Positions 9,363-18,540 of a stretch of 64,000 nucleotides of DNA are shown here, in pieces (the stretch's first letter is position 1; every line of letters begins with the position of its first letter). The stretch is from Deltaproteobacteria bacterium (lineage in GTDB: Bacteria; UBA10199; GCA-002796325; JACPFF01). The notes beneath the pieces are model-generated. The model made no database searches. It saw only the letters and a program-made list of their open reading frames with translations, and was not told the DNA's origin. The position numbers and the translations under genes were made by a program. The stretch is taken from the NCBI GenBank assembly GCA_016210045.1, contig JACQUX010000011.1, positions 54,512-118,511 on the forward strand. Reading direction: 5' to 3'.

Positions 9363-9809
9363 TTAATTCAGTTTCACACTAAAGTTGAGGGTATCACCAC
9401 CCACTTCGCTGCGGACGTCATAGTCCCAGCTACCGAAGATGATCTTCAGCTTGTCCCGCAGTGCATCGGCACGTTGCGTGGCCATCTTGGAGTCCGGTCC
9501 ATACGCCGTCACGTTAATATTGAAATCGGCAAAACCACCCTGCTCCGCGACCGTGTGCTGCGCTTTCAACTCCGCCGCGACTTTGTTCAAATTGCATGTC
9601 GTGTCCGTCCCTGACTTCTTAAAGCTGCAATTCAACGACGCCAACCGCTTATTGATGGTTTCTTCAACGGCCTTCTTGGCAGCCGTCTCCGCGCCCTTCT
9701 TTGCTGCATCCTTGACTTGCCCGCCGATTGCACTCCCGATCCCGGCCTGTGCCGCACCGGCCATTCCGACACCAACCATCACTGCCAACAGCATTGCGAA
9801 CCGCTTCAT
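9363..9809 (-). CDS. Small exported protein of unknown function
   Basis: 148 residues from the ATG at 9809, which has a strong AAGGAGG site 8 nt upstream. A signal peptide (MKRFAMLLAVMVGVGMAGAAQA) is followed by a short amphipathic helical segment rich in Ala and Lys (GQVKDAAKKGAETAAKKA) and a compact C-terminal domain containing FADFNINVTAYGPDS and ALRDKLKIIFG. I do not recognise the family. Two cysteines near 60-70 could form a disulphide in the periplasm. It is a separate transcription unit, with its own terminator at 9300-9338. Confidence 0.75.
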   Translation of the reverse strand: MKRFAMLLAVMVGVGMAGAAQAGIGSAIGGQVKDAAKKGAETAAKKAVEETINKRLASLNCSFKKSGTDTTCNLNKVAAELKAQHTVAEQGGFADFNINVTAYGPDSKMATQRADALRDKLKIIFGSWDYDVRSEVGGDTLNFSVKLN

Positions 9810-9967
9810 AATACCCGCCTCCTTGTGATCGATCGACTGCGGTCTCAGCCCCATGCCGAAATACCACCCCCGATCGCGTGCCGCCGCATAGCACGGTTCC
9901 TCAAAAAACGTCAACGTGGATGCACTCCTGCATTGACATTCGGAGGCATCTCCACACAATAGCGCCC

Positions 9968-10702
9968 ATGAACAGTGTCCGTTGGTCCGGCGTCGTTTTT
10001 CTGTGTGTATGTAGCTTGATGGCGTGGCCGGCATTGGCGATGCGCGGCGCGCGCGTCGAATCCGCCGCCGTCCCGCCGCCGAAACATGTCGTGATCGAAT
10101 TCGGGCATCGCCTCGAGTACGCGCCGACGGACACCCGCCGCCAATTGCAGAGCATGACCATTTCGATGGGGACCCTCCAAAGCCAACAATTCGATCTCCG
10201 CATCCCGTGGCGTATAGAGCAATCTGGCGGGACCAATCTGAATTTCGGCGATCTGGAGCTCTTCTATAAACTCGGCGCGCTGAGCGCATGGTCCGATGAA
10301 CGCGGCTTGTTCGGCGCCTACTTACGCACGACCTTCCCATCGGACAAAGAAGGCCGTGCCACCGGAGACAACTACCAAATCGAAACCGGCACGGTGCTGA
10401 CGCAACGCGGGGAACATACACTTTTTAATCTCAACGCCGGCTCGTTGATCCAAACGAACGGCGACGAACTGGCGCGCTACGGTGTCTCGATGGAATACGC
10501 CGGCCGGCGCGTAGGCATCTATGCCGAACTCACCGGACTGACCGACTTTCAAGATAACGGCAAACAGGAAATTTTCAGCGGCGCCGGCGGCCTGGAAGTC
10601 ATGATCGGCAAGCGCTTTACGCTCGATCTCGGCGCGGAGAAAGGGATCACCAGCGATGCCCCCAATTGGGCGGTCTTTGCCGGAGCCACATTGACCTTAT
10701 AA
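9968..10702 (+). CDS. Probable outer-membrane beta-barrel protein
   Basis: 244 residues. The ATG at 9968 gives a signal peptide (VVFLCVCSLMAWPALA). The mature sequence is a run of amphipathic beta strands separated by Gly/Asp turns, such as FDLRIPWRIEQSGGTNLNFGDLELFYKLG and TRGDNY-like loops, ending WAVFAGATLTL. This resembles the transporter or MetA-pathway phenol-degradation barrel families, but the match is by pattern only. Earlier in-frame start codons extend across the divergent promoter region and were rejected. No operon partner is obvious. Confidence 0.7.
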   Translation: MNSVRWSGVVFLCVCSLMAWPALAMRGARVESAAVPPPKHVVIEFGHRLEYAPTDTRRQLQSMTISMGTLQSQQFDLRIPWRIEQSGGTNLNFGDLELFYKLGALSAWSDERGLFGAYLRTTFPSDKEGRATGDNYQIETGTVLTQRGEHTLFNLNAGSLIQTNGDELARYGVSMEYAGRRVGIYAELTGLTDFQDNGKQEIFSGAGGLEVMIGKRFTLDLGAEKGITSDAPNWAVFAGATLTL

Positions 10703-10754
10703 GCTCGAGCCAGTATACAGCCACGACGTATTCACCACTGCAAGGGAGAGTATG

Positions 10755-11225
10755 ATGACATCAACACCACTGATCCGTGTGGGCGACGCCGCTCCAGACT
10801 TCACGCTCCGTAATCAACACCAACAAGATCTGCGGCTGTCGAACTTTCGCGGACAACAAGCGGTGCTGCTCTGTTTTTACCCGCTCGATTGGAGTCCCGT
10901 TTGCACAACAGAAAACCGCTGCTTCAGCAACGAATTGGCCCAATTTCAAGCGTGTGGAGTTCAGGTCTTCGGCATCTCGTGCGATTCTGTTTGGTCGCAT
11001 CAGGCCTTTGCCACCCAACACGGCTTGACGCATGCCTTGCTGGCAGACATCCATCGGACGGTCTGCAAGTCCTACGGCCTCTACAATCCGGATCTGAATA
11101 CGGCACAGCGCGCGACTGTATTAGTGGATAAGCACGGCAAAGTGGCCTGGCTCCAAGTCCATGAACTCGGCCAAGCGCGGGATAACGAGGCGCTCCGCAC
11201 CGCGATCCGCACCGCAACGGCATAA
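10755..11225 (+). CDS. Peroxiredoxin, AhpE/BCP type
   Basis: 156 residues with a thioredoxin fold. The peroxidatic cysteine is in FYPLDWSPVCTTE (about residue 50); the usual threonine three residues before it is serine, which is tolerated in this subgroup. The conserved arginine lies in the ATVLVDKHGKV half. A second cysteine in VFGISCDSVWSH may be the resolving one. It should reduce hydrogen peroxide or organic peroxides in the cytoplasm. Two ATGs (10752 and 10755) stand in tandem; the GGAG ribosome site spacing favours the second. The aquaporin follows after 33 nt and may be co-transcribed, as aquaporins can also pass hydrogen peroxide. Confidence 0.88.
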   Translation: MTSTPLIRVGDAAPDFTLRNQHQQDLRLSNFRGQQAVLLCFYPLDWSPVCTTENRCFSNELAQFQACGVQVFGISCDSVWSHQAFATQHGLTHALLADIHRTVCKSYGLYNPDLNTAQRATVLVDKHGKVAWLQVHELGQARDNEALRTAIRTATA

Positions 11226-11258
11226 CGCAACCGCGACACATCAGGAACGGGGAAAAAC

Positions 11259-11936
11259 ATGCAACAGCTATTGGCCGAATTCATCGCGACGTTCACGCTA
11301 ATTTTCATCGGAGCCGGGAGCGTCTGCGCGAACGCCCTCTCCGGCGGACAATCCGGCTTGGTGGGCATCGCCCTCGCCCACGGCGCAGCGATCGCCGTGA
11401 TGGTCTACGCGACGGCCCACATTTCCGGCGCCCATATCAATCCGGCCGTGACGTTCGGGATGATGCTGACGGGTCGGATCAAAGCCAAGACGGGACTCGC
11501 CTATATCGCCAGCCAACTGCTCGGCAGCTTGGTGGCAGCTGCGTTGCTCAAAAGCATCGTCCCGGAATGTGAGCACGCCGCGCCGTTTCGCGGCAATCCA
11601 GAACTCACGACGGCCATCCCAACGTTCGGTCTGGGAATGGGGATCCTGACGGAATTTGTGCTCACGTTCCTGCTCGTCTTCGTGATCTTCGGGGTCGCGG
11701 TGGATGAACGCGGGCTCAAGGCCCCGATGGGACTGGCGATCGGACTCACGATTACGCTCGATATCCTGCTCGGGGGTCCACTAACCGGTGGCGCGATGAA
11801 TCCGGCGCGCGCATTCGGCACCGCGTTCTTTACCGGGCGCTGGGCCAGTCAAGCCGTCTATTGGGTCGGCCCGATGGCCGGTGGCGCCGTCGCGGCACTG
11901 CTATACGAACATCGGTTCTTGAAGCGGCGTGGATAG
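11259..11936 (+). CDS. Aquaporin (MIP family), AqpZ-like
   Basis: 225 residues with six membrane segments and the two pore half-helices carrying NPA signatures: HINPAVTFG in the first half and GAMNPARAFG in the second. The arginine after the second NPA is the selectivity-filter residue. The length and motifs fit orthodox aquaporins rather than glycerol facilitators, which usually have a D after the second NPAR and longer loops. It should sit in the inner membrane and pass water. It ends 3 nt before the convergent stop of the small Ca-binding gene. Confidence 0.92.
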   Translation: MQQLLAEFIATFTLIFIGAGSVCANALSGGQSGLVGIALAHGAAIAVMVYATAHISGAHINPAVTFGMMLTGRIKAKTGLAYIASQLLGSLVAAALLKSIVPECEHAAPFRGNPELTTAIPTFGLGMGILTEFVLTFLLVFVIFGVAVDERGLKAPMGLAIGLTITLDILLGGPLTGGAMNPARAFGTAFFTGRWASQAVYWVGPMAGGAVAALLYEHRFLKRRG

Positions 11937-11939
11937 CGA

Positions 11940-12212
11940 TCAATCCGAGACGCCATTCTGATCGCTGTCCGGATCCGCATTATCCGGGACCCCGTCGCCG
12001 TCGTCGTCGCTGTCGATCAAGTTGGTCGTGCCATCTCCATCGATGTCCGGATCGTCGGGGTTCGGAATGCCGTCACCATCGGTGTCCAGATCAGCGACGT
12101 TCGTTTCCGGAACATCATCGTCGGGATCCGCACGCAGTTCAGTCCCTGAGACCAACCACACGATACAACCGACAACGAGCCAGTGGAGCCAGGTTCGTGA
12201 TGGACGCATCAT
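11940..12212 (-). CDS. Small exported protein with thrombospondin type-3 Ca-binding repeats
   Basis: About 90 residues. Tandem ATGs at 12212 and 12209 follow a GGGGAGGA ribosome site. A hydrophobic signal or anchor segment (WLHWLVVGCIVWLVSG) precedes three to four repeats of the form DTDGDGIPNPDDPD and DSDDDGDGVPDNADPD, typical thrombospondin type-3 calcium-binding loops. Such runs are usually found as linkers or anchors in larger surface proteins; here the repeats are almost the whole protein, which ends QNGVSD. It may be a truncated surface protein or a small calcium-binding periplasmic peptide. Confidence 0.7.
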   Translation of the reverse strand: MMRPSRTWLHWLVVGCIVWLVSGTELRADPDDDVPETNVADLDTDGDGIPNPDDPDIDGDGTTNLIDSDDDGDGVPDNADPDSDQNGVSD

Positions 12213-12312
12213 ATATAGGATATCCTCCCCCAAGGTTGTATGGCGTATAATATCAGGTCTCAAACCGCTCGCATAGCCAGAAAATAACCCGCTGATAACT
12301 CTACGTTTTTTA

Positions 12313-12552
12313 TCATTGCGAGGCTGGCGGGCATTGGATTTCACGTCGCACGCGCTCCAACACCGCTTCGAAATGTTCGTGTCGTGTCGCTGCCGCTTCC
12401 TGCTCCGCCATCAATTCGCGCGCCACGGCCGGACTCAAGGTGTCCCGCGTCCGCCGTCGCTCCCGTCGCCGATCGCGGCGATAGAGCCACAGCAGTCCGG
12501 TAAAGAGTCCCGCCAACAATCCCGCCACCACAATGAGCGCCGAATCAATCAT
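12313..12552 (-). CDS. Small single-pass membrane protein
   Basis: 79 residues: an N-terminal membrane helix (ALIVVAGLLAGLFTGLLWLY), then a strongly basic stretch (RRDRRRERRR) and a charged helix, ending CPPASQ. The basic segment after the helix suggests N-out, C-in topology. It starts 6 nt after the M49-like lipoprotein gene and has an AGGA site, so it is probably in the same operon. The family is not recognised. Confidence 0.6.
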   Translation of the reverse strand: MIDSALIVVAGLLAGLFTGLLWLYRRDRRRERRRTRDTLSPAVARELMAEQEAAATRHEHFEAVLERVRREIQCPPASQ

Positions 12553-12558
12553 GAAATC

Positions 12559-14676
12559 CTACTCTTCAATTTCATAATAGGCCGCGATGCCGTCGGGGAT
12601 GTTCGCGGCCTTCATCCGCTCGACGACTTGGCCCACCAGCGGAGGGAGCTTCGCGGCGTAACCATCGAGCAATCCCTTTGCCGCCGCTAAATCGCCCGTG
12701 ACCTGGGCCCGCACGATTTCTTTGAGCAGACTGGCATACGCCTCCGGCACTTTATTCAGGTCAAGTGCGAACCGGTCCCCCTCAATCAGAATGGCGCCTT
12801 TGCTGAAGAGATAGCCAAATTGTAATACCGCGCCGCGAGCATGCGCTTCATGGAGCCCTAAGCGCAACTGGCGAAACAGACCAGCGAGTTTCGTCGTGTA
12901 CGACGCACGGACTTCCTCGGGTGTCAGCATTCCCTGTTGCTGCAGATCCGCCAACGCCCATTGCCCGCCGACGTCGGCCTTGGCCTCTTCCAATGGAGCG
13001 GCATAGTCCTCTAATGCCAAACCCACCGTAAGGCCCTTACGTTCAGAGATAGCCGTGGTAATCGGCAAATCGACCCGAGGACCTATTCCATGGAAGATTT
13101 CGTGCAAGATCACATTGCGCAATGCGGCCTCAAGTTGAACCCCGTTTTGAAGCGCGGGCGCCAGGGCGACGGCGGCACTGGAGATGACATGCGGAAATTT
13201 CGCCTCGAGATGATTCGCCAAGATCACACGTTTCCCGCCGCCGCTCGCGCTCAACGGACCGACATTGGGGAGATGATAGGCGACGGGCGGACCGCCATCG
13301 CTGTTCGCATCGCCGGTGGCCAGAATGACATCAATGACGCGAAACGGGACCCGCTCCGGCAACGTCCGCGCGGTATAACCATCCGCGCCGTTTAACGCGG
13401 CCACACCTTGCTCCCACGACGAGAGCCGCGGAAAGATCCGTTGCACGAACGAAGCAGCCTGCGGCCGTTCCCGTCCCAAGACATATTGGAAGTAGGCCTT
13501 CGTGTCCCATGGATCGCGATAGGTCTCATACGGGCCGATCGTCAATTCGAGCTCGCCTGTCGCCTCGGCCCAGGCCGCATCGCTCGCGGCAAACGGATAG
13601 GCCTCGGTGGAGCGGAACGCGGCGGCTTGGGCGACGAGCTGTTGTTGAAACGTCGGATCGAGACCAGGCACTTGCGCCGCCTCTTCCAACAGCGCGGCAA
13701 CACGTTCACTGCCGGCCAAGAACGGCTCGCTCTGGGCATACGGAATCCAGCCAAAACCCCCATCGGGGTTGCGCGTCGTGAGCGTAAATGGGGAAAGGCG
13801 CGGATCCTGGCCGACATCCGCCGCTTGCTGCTTTAGTTGGGTGAAGAGCTCGCGACTCATGCCCTCCGGCCACATGGCCGCAGCGGGCCGCACGCCCGGA
13901 AAGCTCGGGAGCAGATCGCAATATTCGTTGTCGGAAAGCCGTCCGCAGTGTGGGGCCCCATTGCGCCGTAACAGCGCCAATTCCAACGGCTCGGCCCGCC
14001 GATAAATCTCACTGATCAACTGCGGCGCCTCCGGCATCAACTGCACTTGAAAGAGCGTCTGAATATACTGCGCCGCCTCCAACAACGGTCGCATCGCCGC
14101 CTGTGCAGGGGGACTCAATTGAGATACCGCAAATCGAAACGTCACCGGCTGTTGGGCCTTCAACAGGGATTTCATCGCTTCGCGCCGCCGCCGATCCAAC
14201 TCCTGCTCCACAAAACGAATCGCGATATGTAGCGCGGGTGTCTCGGACCAACCGAGTCCTTGCAACCCAAACTGGGAGCGCAATGCCTCCGGAAGCACCA
14301 GCTCACCTTTCGCAACATCGAGCTGGTGCGGCGATTCGGCGTCGCTCCCCCAGCGGAACGGATAATACTCGCCGGCCACCCGATTAAATAAGCTGCGGTG
14401 ACGGCTGGAGTCACTGATCAGGAGCAACACGGCGGGCGGAGGGAGGAATGGCTGTGCCACGCTACCGGGCGTCGGCAGTTGCACTGCACGATCGTCCACC
14501 GCCGGCACCGCGACTTCGGGCGGCGGTGGTTGCGGCGTCACGGCTGCGGGTGCAGCCGCTTTCGCCGGCGCCGCCGGCGTCGATTCGAGCACGCTGAGCG
14601 CCGACTGCCGCTTACAGCCCGGCGCCGTGAGGAGCAACAAAACGGCACAACAAATCCACATGGTCGCACGAGTCAT
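12559..14676 (-). CDS. M49-like (dipeptidyl-peptidase III family) lipoprotein peptidase
   Basis: 705 residues. The start has a strong AAGGAGG site. A lipoprotein signal ends LLLTAPGC (Cys21), followed by a Pro/Ala-rich linker to about residue 78. The catalytic part has a zinc motif HEIFHG (525-530) and a downstream EEAKAD (563-568), in the order seen in peptidase family M49, plus GPYETYRDPWDTKAYF, which fits the GPxExYxD signature of that family. Classical M49 enzymes use HEXXGH with one extra residue; here the motif is the ordinary HEXXH, so the geometry may differ. It should be an outer-membrane-anchored periplasmic metallopeptidase. The substrate is unknown. Confidence 0.75.
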   Translation of the reverse strand: MTRATMWICCAVLLLLTAPGCKRQSALSVLESTPAAPAKAAAPAAVTPQPPPPEVAVPAVDDRAVQLPTPGSVAQPFLPPPAVLLLISDSSRHRSLFNRVAGEYYPFRWGSDAESPHQLDVAKGELVLPEALRSQFGLQGLGWSETPALHIAIRFVEQELDRRRREAMKSLLKAQQPVTFRFAVSQLSPPAQAAMRPLLEAAQYIQTLFQVQLMPEAPQLISEIYRRAEPLELALLRRNGAPHCGRLSDNEYCDLLPSFPGVRPAAAMWPEGMSRELFTQLKQQAADVGQDPRLSPFTLTTRNPDGGFGWIPYAQSEPFLAGSERVAALLEEAAQVPGLDPTFQQQLVAQAAAFRSTEAYPFAASDAAWAEATGELELTIGPYETYRDPWDTKAYFQYVLGRERPQAASFVQRIFPRLSSWEQGVAALNGADGYTARTLPERVPFRVIDVILATGDANSDGGPPVAYHLPNVGPLSASGGGKRVILANHLEAKFPHVISSAAVALAPALQNGVQLEAALRNVILHEIFHGIGPRVDLPITTAISERKGLTVGLALEDYAAPLEEAKADVGGQWALADLQQQGMLTPEEVRASYTTKLAGLFRQLRLGLHEAHARGAVLQFGYLFSKGAILIEGDRFALDLNKVPEAYASLLKEIVRAQVTGDLAAAKGLLDGYAAKLPPLVGQVVERMKAANIPDGIAAYYEIEE

Positions 14677-14699
14677 ACCGAACCTCCTTCGGCACTCGC

Positions 14700-15795
14700 T
14701 TAAGCACTTTGCAATAGATACGCCCGCATCAGCGGATCCAACGCGCCATCCAACACGGCGTTAACGTTGCCGACTTCGAATCCGGTGCGATGATCTTTCA
14801 CGAGTTGGTAGGGTTGTAACACGTAGGAGCGGATCTGAGAACCCCACGCAATCTCCGATTTTTGCTCTTCGACGGCGGCGCGCTCTTGGCGCCGTTTTTC
14901 CATCTCCACTTCGTACAACTTCGCCTTCAACAACTTCATCGCCATCGCGCGATTCTTGTGCTGCGAGCGCTCATTTTGGCACGCCACCGCGATACCGGTC
15001 GGCAAATGCGTTAAACGGACGGCGGAATCGGTTTTATTGACGTGTTGTCCGCCGGCCCCACCCGCACGAAAGGTATCAACGCGCAGATCGGCTTCTTTGA
15101 CATCGATGACGATCTCATCTTCGATATCCGGCAGCACAAAGACCGAGCAAAACGAGGTATGACGTCGTTTGTTGGCATCGAACGGGGAGATGCGGACCAG
15201 CCGATGCACACCGACCTCGGCGCGTAAATACCCGAACGCGTAGCGTCCGGTTACGGTCATCGTCGCGCTGCGGAACCCCGCTTCGTCGCCGGGCGTAAAG
15301 TCAACCACCTCCGACGTGCACCCATGTCCATCGGCCCATCGTTGATACATCCGCAGCAACATCGAGGCCCAATCGCACGCCTCGGTCCCACCGGCACCAG
15401 CATTCACCGAGAGGATCGCGCTGTTATGATCGTGCGGCCCGGAGAGCATCCGCCGCATTTCGAGCGCATCGCACGCCTGCGCCACGGCGTCCAACTTCGT
15501 TCCCGCTTCCGCCTCCAATTCCGCATCACTCCCCTCGGCCAACAGCTCGAAAATGGCGCGGACCTCAGCCAACTGCGCGAGCGGGATTTCCCACGCGGCC
15601 ACCAACTCCTTAGCGATCGTGAGACGTTTCGTGACTTCCCGCGCCGCCTCGGGTTGATTCCAAAACTCGGGCTGCTGCGTTGCCGCCGTCAAATCGCGAA
15701 TTGTCGCTTCGGATTGCTCCAAGTCAAAGATGCCTCCGCAACGCGTCGAGTTGTTGCTGCAACTGGTCACATCGTTCCCGCAATAGTTTGCTCAT
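14700..15795 (-). CDS. prfB: Peptide chain release factor 2, with programmed +1 frameshift
   Basis: RF2 recognises UGA and UAA and releases the peptide from the ribosome. The reading frame starts at the ATG at 15795 (GAGG ribosome site) and encodes 23 residues up to an in-frame TGA at 15726-15724; after a +1 shift it continues as [12 protein letters not shown] to give 364 residues in all. The catalytic GGQ is in [18 protein letters not shown], and the RF2-type stop-recognition tripeptide SPF is present ([15 protein letters not shown]). The gene lies between the M49-like peptidase and ybeY. An apparent start at 15770 in the second frame is not real. Confidence 0.96.
15723..15740 (-). promoter_or_regulatory. 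RF2 autoregulatory frameshift site
   Basis: Minus strand, 5' to 3': a GGAGG Shine-Dalgarno-like element, a 3-nt spacer (CAT), the slippery CTT, then TGA C. This matches the classical bacterial prfB arrangement, in which low RF2 levels let the ribosome pause at UGA and slip +1. It implies RF2 autoregulation here. Confidence 0.95.
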
Positions 15796-15806
15796 AGCCA
15801 CCTCGT

Positions 15807-16226
15807 CTATAAAATCTGGATTAACGTCTCGAATTCCACTTGGCGCATCGCCATAAATCCCGTCCGCGTGTGGTGATCAAGCCCTGCCAAATGGGCCAAC
15901 CCATGCACCCCTAAACGGACAATTTCCGCCTCCACTGCGACCCGCCTCCGCCGCGCCTGCGTCGCGGCAACGCCTAAGCCGATCACCACATCGCCATCAC
16001 ACCGTCCATCCGCCTGCGGATAGGGAAAACTGAGCACATCCGTCACACATCGTTTCCCTCGAAACTGAGCATTCAGTCGCCGCAACTCCGCGTTGTCGGC
16101 GAGACGGATGGTGATCTCTGCATCGCCGCGGGCGAGCCAGCGCCACGCTGCGGCCAGTTGCCGCCGCACACTAATGGGTTTGTCGGCTCGGCGGCTTGGT
16201 TTCGTCGGCTGCTGAATGACGATCAT
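15807..16226 (-). CDS. ybeY: Endoribonuclease YbeY, rRNA maturation factor
   Basis: 139 residues from the ATG at 16226; an earlier in-frame ATG at 16268 would add 14 residues lacking family similarity. The zinc-binding signature is GVHGLAHLAGLDHHT (three histidines in the HGxxHLxGxDH pattern). TDVLSFPYP and the GDVVIG strand are also typical. YbeY processes the 3' end of 16S rRNA and takes part in ribosome quality control. The gene overlaps the end of pgpH by 56 nt and completes the phoH-pgpH-ybeY operon seen in many bacteria. Confidence 0.93.
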   Translation of the reverse strand: MIVIQQPTKPSRRADKPISVRRQLAAAWRWLARGDAEITIRLADNAELRRLNAQFRGKRCVTDVLSFPYPQADGRCDGDVVIGLGVAATQARRRRVAVEAEIVRLGVHGLAHLAGLDHHTRTGFMAMRQVEFETLIQIL

Positions 16227-18540
16227 CGGGTTGATCCTCGGTCTCCACCACGGGGACATCTTCTTCATTCAACTGTAACGTCTCACGCGGATATTCGATC
16301 CGTTGGTGATAGATCCCCATTAAGATTCTGGTAAACGCGTTCGCGATATCGTGCAGATCCTTCAATGTGAGGTCGCACTCATCCAGCTGTCCGTCGGCGA
16401 AACTCTTATTGATGATCCCTTCCACCATCTGCTGGATGCGCGCGGACGTCTTTTCCGGCAACGCTCGCACCGCGCCTTCGGTGCCATCGGAGAGCAACAG
16501 AATCCCCGCTTCCCGCGTCTGCGGTTTCGGACCCGGATAACGAAAATCTTTTTCGTCGACTCCGCCGAGCGCCGGATCCGCCACGGCCGACGCCTGTTCA
16601 TAGAAATATCCGATTCGCTTAGTGCCATGATGTTGCGGAATCATGTCGGCAATCTGTTGCGGTAACTTATACATCCGCGCCAATTCCAATCCCTCCCGCA
16701 CATGCGACGCGATGATTAATGCCGACATATGCGGTGTCAATCGATCATGCAACGATTCCCCCTTCATATTTTCAGTAAAGTACGTCGGCTTCCGAATCTT
16801 CCCGATATCATGATAATAGGCCCCGACCCGCGCCAACAGTGCATTGGCTCCCACCGCCGACGCGCCGGCCTCGGCCAAAATCCCGACCAAATGGGAGTGG
16901 TGATATGTCCCCGGCGCACGGATGACGAGTTCGCGCAACAAGGGATGATTCAGATTGGCCAACTCCAGCAACTTAATGTCGCTGGTGTAACCACACGCCG
17001 ATTCGGCCACTGGGGTGAGCGTCAAGACGAGCACGGCAGCCAACAATGCCCCACCCAATGTGCAGACCAGCAGCCAACCGATGTCGATCGGCAGAATAAT
17101 TTCACTCAAACTGCCTGCACGCAGCAGATGGATCGCCAGCACTAAGATTGCGGCGATGGCGCCGGTATAGACGCCGGCACGGATAATCAAGGCCCGCTTA
17201 TCCGCTTGGGCGATCGTGCCGGCCCCCGCCAAGTTCGCTAACAACACATACGGCGCAAAGCCCGGCTGGTTAGGATAGAGGAGGCCCGCCAAACAAGCGA
17301 TCGCGACACTAAAGAGCGCCGCCGTCTCGGCATTGAGGAGGAATCGGACCATCATGCCGCCGGCCGCGACCGGGATCAGATAATAGTACGCGCGCGCCGG
17401 CAACGGCCATTGCACATTCGCCATCGCATCCGCCCAGATCCCTCCGACGCGCAACACCGCCACCATGAGGACCACCAGCGCGCCGAGGAAAAGCAGATCC
17501 GACCAGGCCGGGCGATACGCACGAATAAATCGCCGCCCGAATCCGTGTAGCAACAAGAGCGTCGTGGCAACGAACAGCGCGGCCCCCGCCGCCTCCAACG
17601 GCCAATTGCCGGTGGCCTTTTGGGCGCGGATCGCGCGCAACAGTTTGACTTGGCGGGGGCTGTACCGCTCGTAGCGCCGCGCAATCAGTTCTCCCGGCTT
17701 GATCGATTCGCTGATCGGCGCGACCGACTCCCGCGCGCTCGTCTGCCGCTCTTTCGTGACTTGGACGTTCGGGACACAGTTCGATTGCAGCAGTCCCACC
17801 ACAAGTTCTTTCAGCGGCGCGCGGTGACGTTCCAACGCGTTCAAGCGCACTTTACCGCGCTGTTGGTCGATCGATGCGATCGCATCGATGCGCTCCCAGC
17901 GCGCCAGCGTCTCCTCCACCACTTGCTTGCCATCCCGCACGGTGATTTGACGCAGCGTAATCCCGCCCTCACGCTCCTGCCGCAACAGCTCGAGATTATC
18001 GACGACCGGTCCCCGCAACAGCTCGCGCACTACGCGCACGAACGTCTCCTCAATCGTCGGGCTAAATCGCTCCGTAACCAGCGCCTCCCACTGCGCGTCG
18101 CTCACGGTGACGGCCAACGCCAGCGCAAATTGGGGGCGCAATTCCGCGACCAATTCGGCCGGTGGGGCCTCCCGTGGACCAAGTTTCAAGCCGAGGAACG
18201 CGTTGCGCGCCAACCGAAATGCCGCATGAATCCGCTCCACGACACCGGGCATGGCATCGGCGTCGTAATCGTAGACCCTCCGCAGCGTACTCGCGGCGGA
18301 CGCGCGCTTCGCCTCGGTCGTCTCTTCGTCGACAAAGACATACGAACGATCCGCACGAATGTCGTATGGCGCCAGCGCCCCTTCCGTAATCACTTCCGGA
18401 ATTTCTCCGACCGTGAGGAGCAGCAACCACGTGAGGACCACGATCAGGCCGAGAAACGGCAGCCATCGGACCAGGCGACGTGGTTGTAGCCACCCGGCCC
18501 AATCCCACTTCCGTTCTGGTTGGTTGAGGGAACGCATCAT
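16171..18540 (-). CDS. pgpH: Seven-TM HD-domain cyclic-di-AMP phosphodiesterase (PgpH type)
   Basis: 789 residues. An N-terminal membrane helix (about 25-45) leads to an extracytoplasmic 7TMR-HDED sensor domain (about 46-300), seven further membrane helices (about 310-500) and a cytoplasmic HD phosphohydrolase domain. The metal site residues are in APGTYHHSHLVG and GAYYHDIGKIRKP, followed by IIASHVREG and MIPQHHGTKRIGYFY. In Listeria, PgpH hydrolyses c-di-AMP; assignment of that activity here is by family. Its ATG overlaps the phoH stop by 4 nt. No diadenylate cyclase is visible in this window. Confidence 0.9.
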   Translation of the reverse strand: MMRSLNQPERKWDWAGWLQPRRLVRWLPFLGLIVVLTWLLLLTVGEIPEVITEGALAPYDIRADRSYVFVDEETTEAKRASAASTLRRVYDYDADAMPGVVERIHAAFRLARNAFLGLKLGPREAPPAELVAELRPQFALALAVTVSDAQWEALVTERFSPTIEETFVRVVRELLRGPVVDNLELLRQEREGGITLRQITVRDGKQVVEETLARWERIDAIASIDQQRGKVRLNALERHRAPLKELVVGLLQSNCVPNVQVTKERQTSARESVAPISESIKPGELIARRYERYSPRQVKLLRAIRAQKATGNWPLEAAGAALFVATTLLLLHGFGRRFIRAYRPAWSDLLFLGALVVLMVAVLRVGGIWADAMANVQWPLPARAYYYLIPVAAGGMMVRFLLNAETAALFSVAIACLAGLLYPNQPGFAPYVLLANLAGAGTIAQADKRALIIRAGVYTGAIAAILVLAIHLLRAGSLSEIILPIDIGWLLVCTLGGALLAAVLVLTLTPVAESACGYTSDIKLLELANLNHPLLRELVIRAPGTYHHSHLVGILAEAGASAVGANALLARVGAYYHDIGKIRKPTYFTENMKGESLHDRLTPHMSALIIASHVREGLELARMYKLPQQIADMIPQHHGTKRIGYFYEQASAVADPALGGVDEKDFRYPGPKPQTREAGILLLSDGTEGAVRALPEKTSARIQQMVEGIINKSFADGQLDECDLTLKDLHDIANAFTRILMGIYHQRIEYPRETLQLNEEDVPVVETEDQPDDRHSAADETKPPSRQTH

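Noticed and set aside
9810..10421. N-terminal extension of the small exported protein to a 352-residue frame
   Set aside because: The extension overlaps the divergent barrel gene, lacks coding character and bypasses the strong AAGGAGG site and signal peptide at 9809.
15751..15770. prfB start at 15770
   Set aside because: It is in the shifted frame; the leader from 15795 with the TGA frameshift site explains the N-terminus fully.
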